Source: an uncultured Oscillospiraceae bacterium (GTDB taxonomy: Bacteria; Bacillota; Clostridia; Oscillospirales; Oscillospiraceae). Taken from it: DNA of 64,000 nt. This document shows, in pieces, positions 23,749 through 31,581 of the stretch. The stretch spans positions 1-64,000 of the forward strand of contig CANQSF010000010.1 of assembly GCA_947626345.1 (NCBI GenBank), read 5' to 3'. Below the pieces are notes generated by a model, which made no database searches, was not told the origin of the DNA, and worked only from the letters and a program-made list of their open reading frames with translations. The stretch's first letter is position 1; each line of letters starts with the position of its first letter. The translations under genes were made by a program, and so were the position numbers.

Positions 23749-23785
23749 TGACGTTTTCGAAATCAAACCTGACGTTTTCGAAATC
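23749..23785 (-). promoter_or_regulatory. Tandem 21-bp repeat, candidate LytTR operator (peptidase gene)
   Basis: Two perfect copies of TGACGTTTTCGAAATC (plus-strand reading) are spaced 21 bases apart and end 11 bases before the -35 box of the M13 peptidase promoter. The match to 21495-21532 and the LytTR-like spacing suggest one regulator for both. From here to 24024 no gene or further structure was recognised. Confidence 0.6.
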
Positions 23786-24024
23786 CCACACCAATTTGGC
23801 TGAGATGCTAGGCTACTATCTTGTTCTAAGCGGACCCAATAGTAAAATATGTATTGCTGGCCACTATCTTCCCTGGTGGGCCAGCCGTTCATAATGACCT
23901 CCGTGCTATCCTCGATGACTGGTTTATCCCCAGCCATCCACAAAAACCTGCGGATAGCCCTCAACGTAATGATGTTGACAAATACGTATTCAATGCGCAT
24001 AATATAGACGTAGGTGGTAAAGAT

Positions 24025-24198
24025 ATGAAACAAAAAGATCTGCTCGATCTCATTTGCAAAAACAACTGGCGAGTGCTGCAAGAGGGCTCAAATCACATCA
24101 TAGTGACGAACGGGACAGACATTGAGGCAGTCCCGCGTCACAAGGAGATCAACGAGCAGTTGGCAAAAGCCATCATCAAACGCAGAAAACTGAGTTAG
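24025..24198 (+). CDS. hicA: HicA-family toxin
   Basis: The 57-residue protein has the size and pattern of HicA mRNA-interferase toxins: an early Lys-rich helix (MKQKDLLDLICKNNW), then GSNHIIV with the catalytic His near residue 24, and VPRHKEI. HicA cuts mRNA and is neutralised by HicB, encoded 12 bases downstream. The ATG at 24025 follows GGTGGTAAAG. The pair stands at the left side of the mobile region and may stabilise it. Its antisense frames are not coding. Confidence 0.85.
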   Translation: MKQKDLLDLICKNNWRVLQEGSNHIIVTNGTDIEAVPRHKEINEQLAKAIIKRRKLS

Positions 24199-24210
24199 GA
24201 GGATCTCAGA

Positions 24211-24597
24211 ATGAAAACAGCATATCCGATCGTTCTGACCCCGGCGGACCGGGGGTACGTGGTCTATGTGCCGGATCTGGATATAAACACAGAAGGAAGC
24301 ACTATCGCAGACGCGATCAGCATGGCAGAGGACGCTATCGGGCTGTGGGGCATCACAGCACAGGATATAGGCAAGGAGATCCCTCCTGCTTCCGCTGCCC
24401 CTCCCACCTGCGCCCCTGGCGAAAGAACTGCATACGCCGTGGTGGATTTTGATACCTACCGCCGGGCACACGACATGCGGGTGGTGCGAAAGAACGTCAC
24501 GTTGCCGAGTTATCTGAACGACATGGCGAAAAAGGCTGGCGTTAATTTCTCGCAAATCCTGCAAGAAGGTTTGAAACAGAGATTGGGTGTCCAGTAA
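24211..24597 (+). CDS. hicB: HicB-family antitoxin
   Basis: The 128-residue protein has the HicB N-terminal RNase-H-like fold (YPIVLTPADRGYVVYVPDLD, then a segment like GxTxxEAxxxAEDAIGLW). A C-terminal ribbon-helix-helix DNA-binding segment follows (VTLPSYLNDMAKKAGVNFS). It would block HicA and repress the pair's own promoter. AGGAGGATCTCAG precedes the ATG. A Pro/Ala-rich stretch links the two domains. Confidence 0.9.
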   Translation: MKTAYPIVLTPADRGYVVYVPDLDINTEGSTIADAISMAEDAIGLWGITAQDIGKEIPPASAAPPTCAPGERTAYAVVDFDTYRRAHDMRVVRKNVTLPSYLNDMAKKAGVNFSQILQEGLKQRLGVQ

Positions 24598-24672
24598 TTT
24601 CCCGCCCTCAATTTGGGGCGTTTTTATTTCACAGAAATGGCGTTTCCGGCTCAAGTTTTCATCTTTGTCACC

Positions 24673-25185
24673 ATGATTGAAGAATTTGAAAGACATTTGA
24701 AAGGTACAAACCTCTCAGAAAACACCACTACTTCGTATCTCTTTGCTGTAAAGCAATTCAGCGAACGATATGACAGTGTGACGAAGCGCAATCTCAAGGA
24801 GCACAAAACTTGGCTGATTGAAAGCTACAAACCCAGGACAGTCAACCTCCGTATCCGGGCAATTAATTGTTACTTGGAGAGCATCGGAAAGGAAGCGTGG
24901 AAATTATCTTCCGTTAAGATCCAGCAAAAGGCGTTTTTGGAGAACGTGATCAGCGAAGCGGATTATACTTACTTCAAGAACTGTCTAAAGCGGGACAACA
25001 ATATGCTATGGTACTTTGTTGTCCGTTTCCTTGCCGCCACCGGGGCCAGAGTCAGCGAACTGGTACAAATCAAGGTAGAACATATTAGGTTGGGACATCT
25101 CGATCTATACTCCAAAGGAGGCAAGCTCCGGCGTATCTACATTCCCATAGGAAAAGCTAATACGAATTTGGCCCATTGCTATTAG
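24673..25185 (+). pseudogene. Truncated tyrosine recombinase
   Basis: About 170 residues remain of an integrase that normally has about 290 or more. The N-terminal core-binding domain is whole (FERHLKGTNLSENTTTSYLFA). The catalytic domain has its first Arg (AATGARVSELVQIKVEHI) and the beta-hairpin Lys (SKGGKLRRIYIP). The reading frame then ends in NTNLAHCY, before the His-x-x-Arg, His and the Tyr nucleophile. It therefore cannot recombine DNA. A perfect inverted repeat (CTATTAGA/TCTAATAG, 25179-25202) lies across the break point. The loss was probably caused by arrival of the next element or by deletion. Confidence 0.8.
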
Positions 25186-25202
25186 ATGTTCCTGTCTAAT
25201 AG
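25179..25202. repeat. Inverted repeat at the recombinase break point
   Basis: Perfect 8-base arms CTATTAGA and TCTAATAG surround eight bases, right where the tyrosine recombinase gene is cut off. It may be the end of an inserted element or a weak hairpin. Confidence 0.4.
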
Positions 25203-25486
25203 CACTAGTCTCGTCACGTTCTGGCTTTTTTCTCTGACTTCCCGACGGATTTCGACAAATTCCGCAGAGAGGGAAAACTAAAATGGTTTTGCGCGAGGGA
25301 ACGCCCCTGCTGGGGTGTGAATCGTCAGAGCAAGATTCTACCATGGGCCCAAAATTCGCTCCGCGCTCATTTTTGTCCCACGGGATCTTGTTGGGGAGTG
25401 CCTTCCCCAAACCTTGCTTGTCGGCCTCGCGGCATTCGCCGTTCGGTGCTCGCATTCGCTCGCTTGTTGCAAAGGAGGATCGGCCC
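25203..25486 (+). other. Non-coding gap before mobC, candidate oriT region
   Basis: No gene was seen in these 284 bases. The stretch holds short inverted repeats, including CCCC-tgct-GGGG near 25305 and TTGGGGA-gtgcct-TCCCCAA at 25391-25410. In mobilizable elements with mobC followed by a MobP relaxase, the nick site often lies in such a gap. The exact nick site cannot be read by eye. Confidence 0.35.
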
Positions 25487-25885
25487 ATGCCGAAAAAGTA
25501 CAACACGCCCCATCGGAGCATGACCGTGAAAACGCGGCTGACCAGAGAGGAATATGCCACCTTCGCGGAAGTCGCAGCTTTGTGCGGCGTCAGCAAAGCC
25601 GCGTTCATCCGCAAGGCCATCACCGGCGCGACGCTCAAGCCCACTATCGTGATCACGGCGGTGAATGATGAGCTGCTGAAAAAGCTGGATGACCTCATCG
25701 CGCAATATGGAAAGATCGGCGGCAATCTCAATCAAATCGCACGGCGTCTGAACGAGTTTGGATCTCCTTATGCCGACTTGGAAAAAGAGGTCCGGGACGC
25801 AGCCGTTGATCTCGCCATGCTGAAGTATGAAGTTCTGGAAAAGGTGGCGGCAACCGTTGGCAACATTCAAACACATAAGCTCTAA
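25487..25885 (+). CDS. mobC: MobC-type mobilization protein
   Basis: The 132-residue protein has an N-terminal ribbon-helix-helix-like part (MTVKTRLTREEYATFAEVAALCGVSKAAFIRKAI) and the MobC signature GGNLNQIARRLNEFG near residue 80. MobC helps the relaxase to open DNA at oriT. AAAGGAGGATCGGCCC precedes the ATG at 25487. Its last 29 bases overlap the relaxase gene in another frame, an arrangement common in this element type. Confidence 0.9.
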   Translation: MPKKYNTPHRSMTVKTRLTREEYATFAEVAALCGVSKAAFIRKAITGATLKPTIVITAVNDELLKKLDDLIAQYGKIGGNLNQIARRLNEFGSPYADLEKEVRDAAVDLAMLKYEVLEKVAATVGNIQTHKL

Positions 25886-27395
25886 AAACGCCCGGTACAG
25901 CGACGCGGAGAAGTATCTGCTTTTCGAGCATGACGAGTTCACCATGAAGCCCATTCTGGATGAAAGCGGGCGGCTCATTCCGCGCCAGGATTACCGCATT
26001 GCCGCGCTCAACTGTGAGGGCCAGGATTTTGCCATTGCCTGCATGAGAGCGAATCTGCAATATGGCAAGAACCTGGATCGGGGCGATGTGAAAAGCCACC
26101 ACTACATCATCAGCTTTGACCCGCGGGACAGTGCAGATAACGGCCTGACCGTGGACCGGGCGCAAGAGTTGGGCGAGCAGTTTTGCCGTGACCATTTCCC
26201 CGGCCACCAGGCGCTGGTCTGCACCCACCCGGACGGCCACAACCACACCGGCAACGTCCATGTACATATCGTCATCAACAGTCTGCGGATCGAGGATGTC
26301 CCCATGCTGCCGTACATGGACCGGCCCGCTGATGTGAAGGCCGGGATGAAGCACCGCTGCACCACCGCGGCAATGGACTACTTCAAGGCCGAAGTCATGG
26401 AGATGTGCCACCGGGAGGGACTATACCAAGTTGACCTTCTGAATGGCAGCGAGGATCGAGTCAATGACCGGGAGTATTGGGCGCAGAAAAAGGGGCAAGC
26501 CAAACTGGACAAAAGCGGCAAGCCCACCAAGTTTGAAACGGACAAGGAGAAACTGCGAAAAATCATCCGTAAAGCGTTGGAGACGGCCACCACATTTGAC
26601 GAGTTTTCCGAGTTGCTTCTCTGTGAGGGCGTGACAGTCAAGGAGAGCCGGGGCCGTCTATCCTATCTCTCGCCGGACAGAGCGAAATCCATCACAGCCC
26701 GAAAGCTGGGCGACGCCTATGATCTTGCGGCAGTGAATGAGATGTTTACACAAAACGCACTGAAGCAGCCTGTGCGCCACAGCGTTCTGGACAAACTCCG
26801 GGAGGCCGGGAGCGTCCAGCGGCTCGTGGACATAGATACTAAACGCGCCGAAGGGAAGGGTGTCGGCTATGAAAAGTGGGCGCAGAGATTCAATCTCCAG
26901 CAGATGGTCAACACCTTGAACGCATATACCGATTACGGCTTTGCTTCTATGGACGAGTTGAACGAGTGGTTGTCTGCCGCCCGGAGCGAATTGCAAGAGA
27001 GCCGGGAAAAACTCAAATCCATTGAAACTGTCCTCACCGGGAAGAAAGAACTGAAAAAGCAACTTTTGACTTATTGGGAAACGAAGGATGTCCGGCAAGA
27101 ATACAAGGCACTGAAAACAGCCAAGGCCAGGGCTGAATACGCCCAGGCGCATGAACGTGAGTTCAAGCTGTCCAACGCCGCCGCCAAGTATTTCAAGGAC
27201 CACGGTATCACCAAGCTGCCCAGCACCAAGGCCCTGCAAGCGGAGATACAGCAACTCATATCGGAAAAGAACGCCCGGTACAAAGACTACCGAGAGAAGC
27301 AGCGGCGAGTGAAGGAACTGGAAACCGTGAAGAGCAATCTGGAGAACATACTGGGCCACAAGAAAGAGAAGCGCCATGAGCTTATTCCATCTTGA
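25857..27395 (+). CDS. MobP-type relaxase
   Basis: The 512-residue protein is a relaxase of the MobA/MobL-like group: an N-terminal region with KSHHYIISFDP (about residue 80), the three-His metal site (HPDGHNHTGNVHVHIVINS near 130-148), then a long charged coiled-coil tail (360-500). The TTG at 25857 gives the usual family start (ATFKHISSKNARYS) and has AAGGTGG upstream; an in-frame ATG ten codons earlier is less likely. It would nick oriT and lead the strand into a recipient, using a helper conjugation system, since no transfer genes are present. Confidence 0.9.
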   Translation: MATFKHISSKNARYSDAEKYLLFEHDEFTMKPILDESGRLIPRQDYRIAALNCEGQDFAIACMRANLQYGKNLDRGDVKSHHYIISFDPRDSADNGLTVDRAQELGEQFCRDHFPGHQALVCTHPDGHNHTGNVHVHIVINSLRIEDVPMLPYMDRPADVKAGMKHRCTTAAMDYFKAEVMEMCHREGLYQVDLLNGSEDRVNDREYWAQKKGQAKLDKSGKPTKFETDKEKLRKIIRKALETATTFDEFSELLLCEGVTVKESRGRLSYLSPDRAKSITARKLGDAYDLAAVNEMFTQNALKQPVRHSVLDKLREAGSVQRLVDIDTKRAEGKGVGYEKWAQRFNLQQMVNTLNAYTDYGFASMDELNEWLSAARSELQESREKLKSIETVLTGKKELKKQLLTYWETKDVRQEYKALKTAKARAEYAQAHEREFKLSNAAAKYFKDHGITKLPSTKALQAEIQQLISEKNARYKDYREKQRRVKELETVKSNLENILGHKKEKRHELIPS

Positions 27396-27813
27396 CCTGC
27401 TCCCGCCTGTTGAGCGGAAGCCGGACGGGTCTCTCCCCAGAATGAACGGTAGACAGCGCCAGCGGGCCGTCACGCTCATCCGCAAGCTGTGCAGTGCCTG
27501 TGATACTGGCAACTGCCTTTACCTGGATGACGGTGAGGAAGTCCCGTGTCCGCAGACGCTATCCTACTCTGTCTGTTGCAAGGTCTTTCGCTGGGTGTTG
27601 CTGAAGGACAGAGAAGGACAAGCTCTGGAAACAGAGCTATTCGGCAAGGACACCATGAAGCGGTGCGCGATCTGCGGCAGAGCGTTCATACCTGGCTCCA
27701 ACCGGGCGAAATACTGTGACGGTTGCAGAGCCATAGCCCAGCGGCGGCAAAAGGCGGAGTACGCCAAACGACGCCGGGCGAATAGTAGAACGATAGAGCA
27801 GCAAAGTCCCTGA
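27376..27813 (+). CDS. Cysteine-rich VLP-type element protein
   Basis: The 145-residue protein matches the small Cys-rich proteins found next to relaxases in Clostridial elements: MNGRQRQRAVTLIRKLC, then GNCLYLDDGEEVPCPQ and SYSVCCKVFRWVLL. A C-terminal zinc-finger-like part follows (KRCAICGRAF, AKYCDGCR) with a basic end. It overlaps the relaxase gene by 20 bases. Its role is unknown; binding to DNA or RNA at mobilization is plausible from the cysteine pairs and basic tail. Confidence 0.75.
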   Translation: MSLFHLDLLPPVERKPDGSLPRMNGRQRQRAVTLIRKLCSACDTGNCLYLDDGEEVPCPQTLSYSVCCKVFRWVLLKDREGQALETELFGKDTMKRCAICGRAFIPGSNRAKYCDGCRAIAQRRQKAEYAKRRRANSRTIEQQSP

Positions 27814-27987
27814 ATCTGCAAGGCTTTCCGGGCGCAAAACTCGGAAGGGTGGTATAAAGCCTCACGCGCTGGGATACAGGCATTTTGTTTGGCCAAGGAA
27901 TACGGATGTTGTGGCGTTTCTGTTCCCTGCTTCCTGGCTTCCTGAAGAAACGATTTTATTGAAGAAAATACGAAGGAGAAAACTATT

Positions 27988-28260
27988 ATGAGTGGTAAAG
28001 ACAAGCCTGTTGATCTGAATGCCTGCTATGAACCCATAATCAAGCCTCCCAAGCGGCTTCTGAAGGAGTGGGAGGACGGGCCGAAGCCTACGCCGGAGAA
28101 CGCATCATATACTTTCCGGGACATCGACGGGACCGAGCATTTCTGCTGCGGCGACACCAACATCGCAGTTTCCGAACATTTCCGGCCTGCCGGGAAACAG
28201 CCGGAGGAACTGATCGAAGATGTGATCCAGTACGCCGCGAGAACGAACCGCGATAGTTGA
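27988..28260 (+). CDS. Small element-encoded protein of unknown function
   Basis: A 90-residue protein with AAGGAGAAAACTATT before its ATG. The N-terminal half is Pro/Lys-rich (PIIKPPKRLLKEWEDGPKP). The second half reads YTFRDIDGTEHFCCGDTN and SEHFRPAGKQPEELIEDVIQYAA. The second half faintly recalls the small TnpW-like proteins of such elements (xGTxYxVxxHF, then a helix), but the match is weak. It lies between the Cys-rich protein and the serine recombinase gene. Confidence 0.6.
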   Translation: MSGKDKPVDLNACYEPIIKPPKRLLKEWEDGPKPTPENASYTFRDIDGTEHFCCGDTNIAVSEHFRPAGKQPEELIEDVIQYAARTNRDS

Positions 28261-28338
28261 AACTGCCCCGCGCTTGTCGTATAATAGGGACGGCAAGTAT
28301 TGTAAGCGTGGGTTGTTTCTCTTGGAAGGAGGTTTATT

Positions 28339-29945
28339 TTGAAACAACCGTACAATACCGCACTATACATGAGATTGAGCCGTGATGACGAAAACTACGG
28401 CGACAGCGTGAGCATTGAAACGCAACGCACCATCGGCAATATGCCCGCGAGAACGGCCTGAACGTCATAGGCGAATATGTGGATGACGGCTGGAGCGGGA
28501 CGAATTTCGAGCGTCCGAGTTTTCAGCGGATGATGGACGATGTGGAGACCGGCAAGATCAACTGCATCGCCACCAAGGATCTGAGCCGCTTCGGGCGGGA
28601 ACATGTGATGATGGATTATTATCTGGAATTTGTGTTCCCGGAAAAGCACATCCGCTACATAGCCGTGACAGAGAACGAGGACACCGAAAAGGGCCTGTCC
28701 GATTTCGTCCCTTTTAAGAACCTGTTCAATGAGTGGTTTGCCAAGGACACCAGCCGAAAGGTGAAAGCGGCCCTCCGGGCCAAGCACGCCGCAGGACAGC
28801 GGAGCTTCACCTACGCGCCTTTGGGATACATCCGGCACCCGGAGATCAAAAACGCCCTCGCCATCGACGAGGAAACGAAGTGGATCGTTGAGAAGATATT
28901 TGATCTCGCTGTGCATGGAGCAGGCGCCGCGAAAATCACGAAGGCGCTGATTGCAGAAAAGATACCCACCGCAGGCTACCTCAACTACAAGCGATACGGC
29001 ACCTTTGCCAACATCTACGCCGGAGCGCCGGAGGAAAAGTCCTACGCCTGGACGATCTCGCAGGTGAAGTCCATTCTCCGGGACGAGACGTATATCGGCA
29101 ACAGCGTCCACAACAAGCAGACCAACCTCTCCTATAAGAACAAGAAGCGTGTCCGCAAACCGCCGGAGGAATGGGTCCGGGTGGAGAACACCCAGGAGGC
29201 CATCATCAGCCGGGACGTGTTTGAGCAGGTGCAGCAGCAGATCGCCGGACGGCGCAGGCAGATGAAAGACGCCACCACGCAGATTTTCGCCGGATTATTG
29301 AAGTGTGCCGATTGCGGATGGTCCATGAGTTTTGCCACGAACAAGCAGAACATTGTACCATATAGCTACTTTAACTGCACATCCTACCGGCAGTTCGGCA
29401 AAGAACGCTGTTCGTCACATTACATCCGCTATGACGTTCTGTATGCCTATGTGCTGGGCCGCATCCGCTACTGGTCGCAGCAGGCCAGACAGGGAAAAGA
29501 ACAGCTCCTTCAGCGGCTGTTGGCAAGCGGGAGCGTGGAACTTGCGGCAGCGGCAAAGAAACGTCGGGCGGAGCTGATAAAAGCGGAGAAGCGGCAGGCC
29601 GAGGTGGACAGGCTGTTCACCAAGCTGTATGAGGACTGGTCCGCCGAGCGCATCACAGGTTACAACTTCAATATGCTGTCGCAAAAGTACCAGACGGAGC
29701 AGCAAGAGCTTTTGGAGAAGATAGAGCGGTTGAAAGCAGAACAGGCGTCCGAGCAGCAGTCCGCCGACGATGCCGAGAGATGGGTCAAGCTGATCCAAAA
29801 ATATGCCGACCCCACGGAACTGACAGCCGAACTTCTGAACGCCCTGATAGAGAAGATCGTGGTACATGAGGCAGTCAAAGACGAGACTGGCCACCGGGAG
29901 CAGAAAGTGGATATCTACTATCGCTTCGTAGGTAAAATCGACTGA
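28339..29945 (+). pseudogene. Large serine recombinase broken by a frameshift
   Basis: The gene starts with TTG at 28339 after GGAAGGAGG. It codes for the catalytic start of a resolvase (YNTALYMRLSRDDENYG, with the active Ser in RLSRDD). Near 28430-28445 the frame breaks and stops at 28459-28461. The remaining 488 codons (from VIGEYVDDGWSGTNFERP onward) are open in another frame to 29945 and include the resolvase domain, the recombinase domain (APLGYIRHPE) and the zinc-ribbon (CADCGWSM). Related sequences suggest that four bases are missing between ATC and GGCAATAT. If real, the element cannot excise itself. Confidence 0.8.
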
Positions 29946-29976
29946 TACCCCAAGCATTACACATCCATATCCTTAA

Positions 29977-30465
29977 CTGTGTGAAACGGGCCGGACCTGC
30001 CCGGATCTAAGAAGCCTTCTGCTGCTGGCGGAGGTGTTCTCCGCGTCCCTTGACGATCTTGTCAAAGGGGATATCGCGGAAATGAAAAAACAGATAGACG
30101 ACGCGGAAAAAGCGGCCTTCCGGCGGGACAGCAACATCTTCACGGCGCTGTTCGCGGCCATGCTCGTCACATGCGTGCCGCTGGCGATGCTGTGGCGGTG
30201 GCGGGGCCTGGCGGCCTGGTCGGTCCTGGCCGCCGTGACGTTCGCCTGGTCACTCCGGGTGGAGCGCTGGAAGAAGAAGTTCGACATCCAGACCTACAGG
30301 GAGATCGTGGCCTTCACCGAGGGCCGGACCCTCTCCGAGATCGAAAAGGCCCGGGAGGAGGGCAAGCGCCCTTACCAGAAGGCCCTGCTGGCCGCCGGGT
30401 CCGGGCTGCTGGGCGCGGCGGTGGCGCTGGTCATGATATGGCTCTGGCGGCGGTTCTTTCTCTGA
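29977..30465 (+). CDS. Membrane protein of unknown function, start unclear
   Basis: The frame is open from 29977 with no ATG near its start. A GTG at 30034 would give 143 residues, but the residues before it (DLRSLLLLAE) look coding too. The protein has a soluble helix (DDLVKGDIAEMKKQIDDAEK), two close membrane helices (about 38-72), a cytoplasmic helix (TYREIVAFTEGRTLSEIEKARE) and a last membrane helix. The mobile element may have replaced the original 5' end. Family not recognised. Confidence 0.55.
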   Translation: MCETGRTCPDLRSLLLLAEVFSASLDDLVKGDIAEMKKQIDDAEKAAFRRDSNIFTALFAAMLVTCVPLAMLWRWRGLAAWSVLAAVTFAWSLRVERWKKKFDIQTYREIVAFTEGRTLSEIEKAREEGKRPYQKALLAAGSGLLGAAVALVMIWLWRRFFL

Positions 30466-30477
30466 AAAACGAGGTAA

Positions 30478-31344
30478 ATGATGCTCTGTTCTCTCTGTCC
30501 CAGAAAATGCGGCGCGAGCCGGGATGAGGCCCATCCCGGCTTTTGCGGCGCGGGCTGGGAGCCGGTGGTAGCCCGGGCGGCCCTCCACTTCTGGGAGGAG
30601 CCCTGCGTCAGCGGCGAGCGGGGCAGCGGGGCAGTGTTCTTTTCCGGGTGCACCCTGCGGTGCGCGTTCTGCCAGAACCATGATATCAGCGCCGGCGGCC
30701 GGGGCAGGACCGTGTCCGTGGAGCGGCTGCGGGAGATCTTCCGGGAGCTGGAACGCCAGGGGGCGCACAATATAAACCTGGTCACCGCCTCCCACTTCCT
30801 GCCCGCCGTGCTCCGGGCCCTGGAGCCACAGCCGTCCGTCCCGGTGGTGTGGAACACCGGCGGGTATGAATCCCTCCCGGCCCTGCGGGCCTTGGAGGGG
30901 AAGGTGCAGGTGTACCTGCCGGACATGAAGTACATGGACGGCGCGCTGGCCGGGTCGCTCTCCGGCGCGGCGGATTATCCGGAAGCCGCGAAAGCGGCCA
31001 TTTTCGAGATGTTCCGCCAGACCGGGCCCTATCAGCTGGACGGCGACGGCATGCTGACAAAAGGCGTGATGATCCGCCATCTGGTACTGCCGGGGCAGCT
31101 GGACAACACCTTCGCGGTGCTGGACTGGATCCGGGAGACCTTCCGGGACGGGGACGTGCTGGTGTCCCTCATGGGCCAGTACACCCCCAACGGCGTGGGC
31201 GGGCCGGACCGGCGGCTGACGGCGGAGGAGTATCAGCGCGCCTGCGATTACATGGCCGCTCTGGGCCTTTTGGAGGGCTACACCCAGGAGCTTTCCAGCG
31301 CCGAGAGCGAATACACCCCGCCCTTCGACGGCACGGGGGTGTGA
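30478..31344 (+). CDS. Radical SAM protein, PflX/pyruvate-formate-lyase-activase-like
   Basis: The 288-residue protein has an N-terminal Cys motif (LCSLCPRKCGASRDEAHPGFCGAG) and the radical SAM cluster motif CTLRCAFCQNHD (CxxxCxxC) near residues 58-65. This is the layout of the PflX group, related to activases of glycyl radical enzymes. Its natural substrate is not established. It follows the membrane protein gene by 12 bases. A GAGGTAA ribosome site precedes two successive ATGs. I see nothing that links it to the peptide cluster 19 kb away. Confidence 0.85.
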   Translation: MMLCSLCPRKCGASRDEAHPGFCGAGWEPVVARAALHFWEEPCVSGERGSGAVFFSGCTLRCAFCQNHDISAGGRGRTVSVERLREIFRELERQGAHNINLVTASHFLPAVLRALEPQPSVPVVWNTGGYESLPALRALEGKVQVYLPDMKYMDGALAGSLSGAADYPEAAKAAIFEMFRQTGPYQLDGDGMLTKGVMIRHLVLPGQLDNTFAVLDWIRETFRDGDVLVSLMGQYTPNGVGGPDRRLTAEEYQRACDYMAALGLLEGYTQELSSAESEYTPPFDGTGV

Positions 31345-31383
31345 CCTGGGTCTGACAACCCCTCCGCCTCGTTTCACTCGGCA

Positions 31384-31410
31384 CCTCCCCTTGCACAGGG
31401 GAGGCTTTTT
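31384..31410 (+). terminator. Terminator after the radical SAM gene
   Basis: CCTCCCC and GGGGAGG pair around seven bases and are followed by CTTTTT. Confidence 0.8.
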
Positions 31411-31423
31411 AATGCTCTTTATT

Positions 31424-31477
31424 GGCCCCCTTGTGTAAAGGGGGCTGGCACGCGCCAGCGTGACTGGGGGATTGTCT
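31424..31477. repeat. Dispersed intergenic repeat, copy 1
   Basis: GGCCCCCTTGTGTAAAGGGG, then GGCTGG, a variable hairpin (GGCACGCGCCAGC) and TGACTGGGGGATTGTCT. Two further copies lie at 57868-57920 and 57955-58008. It carries a CCCCCTT/AAGGGGG hairpin. Function unknown. Confidence 0.7.
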
Positions 31478-31581
31478 TAATTGATGACACTTTTTGCCGT
31501 GACGGGCGGCGGCAAATTTTGCCTTGCGTTCCCGGGCAGGACGGGATACAATAAAGAAAAACGAGAGAAAAAGAGACATCC

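Noticed and set aside
30478-31344. Radical SAM protein as a maturase of the leader peptides
   Set aside because: It is PflX-like, lacks a SPASM or RRE domain, and lies about 19 kb away on the other side of a mobile element.
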